NCBI GenBank assembly: GCA_947503585.1
Contig: CANNEJ010000118.1
Location: 1 to 5,747 of the forward strand
Source of the DNA: Anaerolineales bacterium
GTDB lineage: Bacteria > Chloroflexota > Anaerolineae > Anaerolineales > UBA11657
Length of the DNA stretch: 5,747 bases
Direction of reading: 5' to 3'
This document shows positions 1 to 4,064 of this stretch, piece after piece (the stretch's first letter is position 1; each line of letters begins with the position of its first letter). Under the pieces are notes generated by a model that saw only the letters and a list, made by a program, of their open reading frames with translations, did not search any database and had not been told where the DNA came from. A program made the translations under genes and the position numbers.

Positions 1-2
1 AG

Positions 3-593
3 GACTTTGCCCGCGGGCAGGTGCTTTTCGACACGCGCCTGGATCCGGCGACGCTGCCCTTTTTGGTGCAGCTGGCTGCGCACCACGGCTGGCCGCTGTC
101 ATTTGAGACGCCGGCCGTGGCGTATCTTGCAAATGACTCGGCGCACAATGCGGCGGCAATGCGCATGATCAACATCGGGCGCTGGACGCGCGTGCGCAGC
201 CTGCTGACGGATTTGCCCACGGTGCCGCACAAGGCTACGTTCTTCGTTACTGAAGCGCCGGCGCGGGCTGCGCTCATCGAATCTTTGCGCGCCGCTGTGC
301 AGGCTGCCGCCCTGCCGCTCACAATTACCGGTTCGCATGCATTGATTGCGGAGGCGCTGCCCGCCGGATTGAGCAAGGCGGTGGGCTTGCAATGGCTGGC
401 GCAGCACCTGGGCGTGGCAGCAGCGGAAGTATTGGCGGTGGGCGACAACGACAACGATGTAGAAATGCTGCGCTGGGCCGGCGTGGGCGTGGCCATGGGA
501 AACAGCAGCGCGGCAGCGCTGGCAGCAGCAGACTGGGTAACGGCAGCGGTCGGGCAGGACGGCGCGGCCCTGGCGCTTGAGCGCTACTTGTAG
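3..593 (+). CDS. HAD-superfamily (Cof-type, HAD-IIB) phosphatase, 5' truncated
   Basis: Cytoplasmic Mg-dependent phosphatase of the Cof/YidA type. Members usually dephosphorylate sugar phosphates or other small phosphometabolites; the substrate cannot be read from this sequence. The frame is open from base 3 to a TAG stop, giving about 196 residues against a usual 260-290. The missing 60-70 residues would hold motif I (DxDGT) and the motif II Ser/Thr. The GTG at 21 is an internal codon, not a believable start. Visible parts are the C2-type cap region, then the motif III lysine (LSKAVGL, codon at 375) and motif IV GDNDNDVEML (from about 441), followed by the typical GVGVAMGNSSAAALAAADWVT ending. 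The K plus GDxxND arrangement is diagnostic of the family. The gene ends 28 bp before the DUF951 start. Family assignment is firm; the exact reaction is unknown. Confidence 0.9.
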   Translation, partial: DFARGQVLFDTRLDPATLPFLVQLAAHHGWPLSFETPAVAYLANDSAHNAAAMRMINIGRWTRVRSLLTDLPTVPHKATFFVTEAPARAALIESLRAAVQAAALPLTITGSHALIAEALPAGLSKAVGLQWLAQHLGVAAAEVLAVGDNDNDVEMLRWAGVGVAMGNSSAAALAAADWVTAAVGQDGAALALERYL

Positions 594-596
594 CGC
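581..596. repeat. 6-bp inverted repeat across the HAD stop codon
   Basis: GCGCTA (581-586), a 4-nt loop, then TAGCGC (591-596) form a perfect 6-bp stem containing the HAD stop codon. No T-tract follows, so it does not look like a standard intrinsic terminator. It overlaps the -35 region of the proposed DUF951 promoter. It could be a weak 3'-end hairpin or chance in GC-rich DNA. Confidence 0.35.
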
Positions 597-615
597 CGGC
601 TGGCTTCGGTATACT
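588..615 (+). promoter_or_regulatory. Candidate sigma70-type promoter of the DUF951 gene, leaderless geometry
   Basis: TTGTAG (588-593) and TATACT (610-615) resemble -35 and -10 elements, with a 16-bp spacer; the -10 matches TATAAT at five of six positions. A start 7 nt past the -10 falls on the A of the ATG at 622, which predicts a leaderless transcript. No Shine-Dalgarno motif lies before this ATG, which agrees. The -10 is an AT-rich island in GC-rich sequence. The prediction rests on sequence alone. Confidence 0.5.
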
Positions 616-621
616 CGCGCC

Positions 622-843
622 ATGCCCGTTGATGTCCGCCTTGCAGATGTGGTGCGCATGCGCAAAGTACATGCGTGTGGTGGCTGGGAGTGGAACGTGG
701 TGCGCCTTGGGGCGGATATTGGATTGGTTTGCCGCACCTGCAACCGGCGCGTGCTGCTGCCCCGGCGCCAGTTTGAGCGCGGCCTGAAGGTATTTGTGCA
801 GCGGGCGCCCGAAGCGGCTGCCAGCCCGCAGGCAGCTGAATGA
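622..843 (+). CDS. DUF951 family small protein, possible zinc-binding
   Basis: A 73-residue protein of the DUF951 family, whose molecular function is not known to me. It carries the family hallmarks in order: RMRKVHACGGWEW (residues 12-24), VRLGADIGLVC (27-37) and CNRRVLLPRRQFERGLK (40-56). H18, C19, C37 and C40 could form a small zinc-binding site, with C37-x2-C40 as the core; this is inference. The C-terminus is Ala-rich and not conserved-looking. I chose the ATG at 622 because family similarity begins there and a -10-like TATACT lies just upstream. The in-frame TTG at 577 would add 15 residues overlapping the HAD gene. A 22-bp gap separates it from the GNAT gene, so the two may be co-transcribed. 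As I recall, Firmicute members are often encoded near ychF and rpsF; neither is seen here. Confidence 0.85.
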   Translation: MPVDVRLADVVRMRKVHACGGWEWNVVRLGADIGLVCRTCNRRVLLPRRQFERGLKVFVQRAPEAAASPQAAE

Positions 844-865
844 ACCGGCAGCATTTATCTGAAAT

Positions 866-1867
866 ATGGAGCGCCGTGTGACTGCCTTGGTGCAGCCCGG
901 CGCCGCGCTGGACGGCGTGCGCCCCGTGAATATCTCGCGCGACCTGCCCGGCATTGCGCGCCTGATTGAAGTTTGCTTTGGCGACCGGCTGGACCGCGCC
1001 GGCCAGTCTGCGATTGCGGAGATGCGGGCGCTGGGGCGCAGCGGTGCGCTGGTGCGCGTGCTGGCGCTGCTGTTTCGCAACCTGCCCGGCTGGCAGCATG
1101 GCTTTGTGTGCGAGCGCGCCGGCCGCATTGTGGGCAATGTGGGCGCGCAGGCTGCGGACAATGGCCCGGATACGTGGCTGATGGCCAATGTGGCCGTGCA
1201 TCCGGATTACCGCCGCCTCAATATTGCCAGTGATTTGATGCGCGCTGCGCTTGAGCATGCGCAGCGCAGCGGCGCTGTGCGCGCCATGCTGCAAGTAGAT
1301 GAAGACAACACGGCTGCGCTGGCAATGTATGCGCGCCTTGGCTTTCACAAGCTGACCGTGCGCACGCTGTGGGAGCGGCGCCCCACGCCGGAGCTGCCGC
1401 GGCGCGCACTGCTGCCGGACGGCATCGAGCTGCGCCACGCGCAGCCAAGCCACTGGCCGCAGGAAAAAATACTGCTGCAATCCCTGCGCGCCGAGGGCAT
1501 CACCTGGACGGCGCCCATGCAGGTGGACACGCTGCGGCCCACGCTCGGACGCAGTCTGCAAAACTTGCTGGACGGGCGGGGCGAGGAGCGCTGGCTGGCG
1601 CTGTCCGGCAGTGAGCCGGTCGGCTGGTTTTACATTGCGCGGGCGCTGGGCGGCCCGGACCAGCTGCGCATTGTGGCGCGGCCGCCGTGGGCTGCACAGC
1701 TTTATCCGGCACTGCTCACTGCCGCGCTGGCGCGTTTGGGGCGGCGTGCCTGGGTGCTGGGCTTGGAGCATCCCGCCGGCGATGGGGACGACTTGTGGAT
1801 CGGCCACCACTTCCGCGCGGTGCGCACGCTGCGCTGGCTGGGCTTAAATTTAAGTGCCGCGCGTTGA
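866..1867 (+). CDS. GNAT family N-acetyltransferase with probable degenerate second GNAT domain
   Basis: Probable acetyl-CoA-dependent N-acyltransferase of 333 residues, about twice a single GNAT domain; the acceptor is unknown. The N-terminal domain (about 19-172) is clearly GNAT. VNISRDLPGIARLIEVCFGD starts the fold, NVAVHPDYRRLNIASDLM (108-125) is motif A with the acetyl-CoA loop, and LQVDEDNTAALAMYARLGF (142-160) is motif B. The loop reads R116-R-L-N119-I-A121, with Asn where the consensus Q/RxxGxG/A has Gly. Residues about 183-330 hold a WLALSGSEPVGWFYIA strand pair, a later helix (AAQLYPALLTAALARLG) and a HHFRAVRTLRWLGLNL ending. They look like a second GNAT fold with no recognisable acetyl-CoA loop. 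The ATG at 866 has no Shine-Dalgarno motif, and nearby GTG codons at 878 and 890 are alternatives. The TGA stop lies inside the -35 element of the dnaJ promoter. Confidence 0.85.
   Translation: MERRVTALVQPGAALDGVRPVNISRDLPGIARLIEVCFGDRLDRAGQSAIAEMRALGRSGALVRVLALLFRNLPGWQHGFVCERAGRIVGNVGAQAADNGPDTWLMANVAVHPDYRRLNIASDLMRAALEHAQRSGAVRAMLQVDEDNTAALAMYARLGFHKLTVRTLWERRPTPELPRRALLPDGIELRHAQPSHWPQEKILLQSLRAEGITWTAPMQVDTLRPTLGRSLQNLLDGRGEERWLALSGSEPVGWFYIARALGGPDQLRIVARPPWAAQLYPALLTAALARLGRRAWVLGLEHPAGDGDDLWIGHHFRAVRTLRWLGLNLSAAR
1843..1854. repeat. 12-bp perfect palindrome CTTAAATTTAAG upstream of the dnaJ promoter
   Basis: CTTAAATTTAAG reads identically on both strands. It lies in the last codons of the GNAT gene, where it uses two TTA leucine codons within three codons, an odd choice in a gene dominated by CTG and TTG. 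It ends 9 bp before the -35 element. CTTAAA recurs at 1885-1890, just before and into the -10 element and 42 bp from the first copy. It may be a regulator site or an upstream AT-rich promoter element; the role is inferred. Confidence 0.5.
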
Positions 1868-1872
1868 CGCGC
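1859..1872. repeat. Inverted repeat GCGCGT-TG-ACGCGC over the dnaJ -35 element
   Basis: Perfect 6-bp arms around a 2-nt centre, containing the whole TTGACG -35 element (1864-1869) and the GNAT stop codon. The position suits a repressor operator, but alternating GC sequence is common in this window and chance is a serious alternative. It does not resemble the CIRCE element bound by HrcA. Confidence 0.35.
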
Positions 1873-1892
1873 TTATGAGCACGCCTTAAAAT
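1864..1892 (+). promoter_or_regulatory. Sigma70-type promoter of dnaJ/cbpA, nearly leaderless
   Basis: TTGACG (1864-1869) and TAAAAT (1887-1892) each match the sigma70 consensus at five of six positions and are exactly 17 bp apart, the preferred spacing. The predicted start is near 1899-1901, leaving a 5' leader of about 3-5 nt before the ATG at 1904. There is no Shine-Dalgarno sequence and no room for one. This is the strongest promoter-like sequence I see here and probably also serves htrA downstream. Confidence 0.7.
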
Positions 1893-1903
1893 TCAATCCC
1901 GTT

Positions 1904-2815
1904 ATGCAGTACAAAGATTATTACGAGGTTCTGGGGGTGGCGCGGACGGCAACGGCTGTGCAGCTCAAACAGGCCTTCCGCAAACTGGCGCGTAAATATC
2001 ATCCGGACATGAATCCGGATGACAGCAGCGCTGAGCAGAAGTTCAAGGAACTAAATGAAGCCTATGAGGTGCTGAGCGACGCAGACAAGCGCGCCAAGTA
2101 TGACCAGCTGGGCGCAAGCTATCAGCAGTGGCAATCGCGCGGCGCACAGTCCGGCGGCTTTGACTGGGGGCAGTGGGGTGCGCAGCATGGCGCCGGTGCG
2201 CAGCCCGGCGGCGGCGATGCATCCGGCGATAGCGGCGGTTTCTCTGACTTTTTTAATTCCGTGTTTGGCGGTGCAATGCGCGGCGCACGCACGGGCGCGC
2301 CGCGCCCCAGCGCAGATGTGCAGCGCGAGGCAACTATTTCGCTGCTGGAGGCCTATACGGGTGCTACGCGCCGGCTTTCCAAGGGCGAGCGCACCCTGGA
2401 GGTGCGCATTCCGCCCGGCTCGCGCAATGGCACGCGCATCCGGGTGGCTGGCGAGGGCAGCGCGGATGGCAGCGGCCGGCGCGGCGACCTGTACCTCAAA
2501 GTAAGCATTCATGATGATGAGCGTTTTGAGCGCCAGGATGACGACCTGCATCACAAGCTGCCCATCAGCCTTTACACGGCGCTGCTGGGCGGCAAGGAGC
2601 AGGTGCCCACGCTCACCGGCAATGTGGAGCTTGCAATTCCGGCCGACACCCAAAGCGGGCGGGCCTTCCGCCTGCGCGGCAAGGGCATGCCGCTGCTCAA
2701 GGATCCGCAGCAATTTGGCGATTTGTATGTGCGCGTGCAGGTGGACCTGCCGCGCAACCTGAGCCCGGAAGAGCGCACACTAGTTGAGGCGCTCGCCAAG
2801 CTGCGCGCCAAGTGA
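1904..2815 (+). CDS. cbpA: CbpA-like DnaJ (Hsp40) co-chaperone without zinc finger
   Basis: Cytoplasmic J-domain co-chaperone that stimulates DnaK ATPase activity and delivers unfolded clients. It has 303 residues, the usual size for CbpA-type DnaJ proteins (about 290-330). Residues 3-70 form the J domain, with the obligatory HPD at 33-35 and KFKELNEAYEVLSDADKRAKYD as the final helices. Residues about 76-135 are Gly-rich and include FSDFFNSVFGG (113-123). C-terminal domain I spans about 139-205 (VRIPPGSRNGTRIRVAGEG) and domain II about 210-285, with a conserved tail LPRNLSPEERTLVEALAKL. The protein has no cysteine at all, so the four CxxCxGxG zinc motifs of true DnaJ are absent. CbpA proteins can also bind curved DNA; nothing here proves that. 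The ATG at 1904 fits the J-domain start and the promoter. Its TGA overlaps the htrA GTG start. Confidence 0.93.
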   Translation: MQYKDYYEVLGVARTATAVQLKQAFRKLARKYHPDMNPDDSSAEQKFKELNEAYEVLSDADKRAKYDQLGASYQQWQSRGAQSGGFDWGQWGAQHGAGAQPGGGDASGDSGGFSDFFNSVFGGAMRGARTGAPRPSADVQREATISLLEAYTGATRRLSKGERTLEVRIPPGSRNGTRIRVAGEGSADGSGRRGDLYLKVSIHDDERFERQDDDLHHKLPISLYTALLGGKEQVPTLTGNVELAIPADTQSGRAFRLRGKGMPLLKDPQQFGDLYVRVQVDLPRNLSPEERTLVEALAKLRAK

Positions 2816-4050
2816 GCGCGCTGCCCCGCGCTGCTGCGCGCCAGCAGCCGGCGCTGCGGGTTGTAGCGGGGCTGCTGCTGCTCGCCATGCTGGCTTGCAC
2901 CATTCGCCCGGAGGCCATCGCTGCGGTTTTTGCGGAGCCGACTCCCACGCATCTGCGGCCCACGCGCACGCCCAAGCCGCAGCCCACGCAGCCCGCAGTG
3001 CTGGCCACGCAGCCGCCGGTGCTGGATGTGGTGGCGCCGCCAACCCCGGCTGCTCCCCTGCCTGGCATTCAGCAAAACCTGGTGGATGTTTACGCGCTGG
3101 CCAACACCGCAGTCGTGTCCATTTTGGTCAGCGCCGGCACAGACAAGGCTTCAGAGGGCTCGGGCTTCCTCTACGACTCGAGCGGACACATTATTACCAA
3201 CGAGCATGTGGTGCGCACCGCGCAATCCATTGAAGTCAGCTTCTCGTCTGGCGAGAAGGTTGCGGGCCGGCTGGTGGGCAGCGATGCCAACTCGGATCTG
3301 GCGGTGATTGTTGTGGAGCGCATCCCGGCGGGCGTGGTTGCGCTGCGCCTCGGTGATTCCGATCGCGTGCAGGTTGGGCAGCAAGTTGTCGCAATCGGCA
3401 ATCCGTTCGGGCTGCGCGGCACCATGTCGCTGGGCATTGTGAGCGGGATGGGACGCATGCTTACCGGTTCGCCCACGGACCCGTCCGTCGCTCCCGTCGG
3501 CAATTACACCATGCCGGACATCATTCAAACCGATGCCGCCATCAACCCCGGCAACTCCGGCGGCCCGCTCCTCAACCTGGCCGGCGAGGTGATCGGGGTA
3601 AACAAAGCCATCTACTCAGACAGCGGCACTAACTCCGGCGTGGGCTTTGCCATTGGCGCAAATGTTGTGCGGCGCGTTGTGACCGCGTTGATCCTGACCG
3701 GAAAGTATGAATACCCGTACCTGGGAATTATGGGCCAGGATGTATACAGCATGGCGGAGCTGCAGGCATTGGGCATTGCAGCGCAGCCGGGTGTGTATGT
3801 TGTGTCGGTGCTGCCGGACGGGCCGACGGCCGCGGCCGGCTTGCGGGGCGGCAGCATCCCCACCGCTTTTGGCGCGCTGCAAGGCGGCGGCGACGTGATC
3901 ACCGCGGTGGATGGCCTGCCCGTGCTCCAGTTCTCCGACCTGCTTAGCTACCTTGCAAAAAACACAAAAGTTGGACAGATGGTGAGGCTAACGGTTTGGC
4001 GCGGCGGCACATTGCTGCAGATTGATGTGCGCCTGACGGCGCGGCCGTAG
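2812..4050 (+). CDS. HtrA/DegP-like S1C serine protease with C-terminal PDZ domain
   Basis: Extracytoplasmic trypsin-like protease that degrades or handles misfolded envelope and secreted proteins. The 412 residues contain a basic N-terminus and hydrophobic stretch (15-28) ending in Cys29. MLAC is an imperfect lipobox, so either a lipoprotein or an uncleaved membrane anchor is possible. A Pro/Thr-rich linker (about 43-85) follows, then the protease domain (about 90-297). The catalytic triad is His132 (ITNEHVV), Asp162 (SDANSDLAV) and Ser249 (NPGNSGGP), all in canonical contexts, so it should be active. One PDZ domain spans about 302-410, including PYLGI, GVYVVSVLPDGPTAAAGLRGG and GGDVITAVDG. 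The GTG start at 2812 overlaps the dnaJ TGA as GTGA, which suggests translational coupling, and gives a sensible signal sequence. The nearest GAGG (2786-2789) is too far upstream to be a ribosome site. Family assignment is secure; DegP/DegQ/DegS subtype is not. Confidence 0.93.
   Translation: MSALPRAAARQQPALRVVAGLLLLAMLACTIRPEAIAAVFAEPTPTHLRPTRTPKPQPTQPAVLATQPPVLDVVAPPTPAAPLPGIQQNLVDVYALANTAVVSILVSAGTDKASEGSGFLYDSSGHIITNEHVVRTAQSIEVSFSSGEKVAGRLVGSDANSDLAVIVVERIPAGVVALRLGDSDRVQVGQQVVAIGNPFGLRGTMSLGIVSGMGRMLTGSPTDPSVAPVGNYTMPDIIQTDAAINPGNSGGPLLNLAGEVIGVNKAIYSDSGTNSGVGFAIGANVVRRVVTALILTGKYEYPYLGIMGQDVYSMAELQALGIAAQPGVYVVSVLPDGPTAAAGLRGGSIPTAFGALQGGGDVITAVDGLPVLQFSDLLSYLAKNTKVGQMVRLTVWRGGTLLQIDVRLTARP
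2984..3025 (+). repeat. Tandem 21-bp repeat in the HtrA linker
   Basis: Two adjacent 21-bp units (2984-3004 and 3005-3025) match at 18 of 21 positions and encode TQPAVLA followed by TQPPVLD. This is probably a local in-frame duplication that lengthened the disordered linker between membrane anchor and protease domain. Its length is a multiple of three, so the frame is kept. Confidence 0.6.
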
Positions 4051-4064
4051 TGCCGGCACGCTGA

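Noticed and set aside
577..621. TTG at 577 as an upstream start for the DUF951 protein
   Set aside because: The added 15 residues do not match the family, overlap the HAD gene end, and would place the -10-like TATACT inside the coding region. ATG 622 fits better.
844..865. A separate promoter for the GNAT gene in the AT-rich stretch
   Set aside because: TTTATC and TATCTG match the -10 consensus at only about three of six positions, and no -35 lies at the right distance. Co-transcription with DUF951 is simpler.
584..1810. Long open frame on the minus strand (408 codons)
   Set aside because: It lies antisense to the DUF951 and GNAT genes, which have clear family motifs. Its composition (Arg, Ala, Gln, His-rich) shows no recognisable domain and is typical of a shadow frame in GC-rich DNA.
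1875..1889. Tiny frame ATG AGC ACG CCT TAA upstream of dnaJ as a leader peptide
   Set aside because: It lies upstream of the predicted transcription start, partly within the -35/-10 spacer, and has only four codons, so it should not be on the dnaJ mRNA.
1843..1903. CIRCE (HrcA operator) at the dnaJ promoter
   Set aside because: The TTAGCACTC-N9-GAGTGCTAA pattern is absent. The only similarity is short GTGC/GCAC arms.
4051..4064. Terminator between htrA and the binding-protein gene
   Set aside because: The gap is 14 bp and holds only the 8-bp palindrome TGCCGGCA, with no loop or T-tract.
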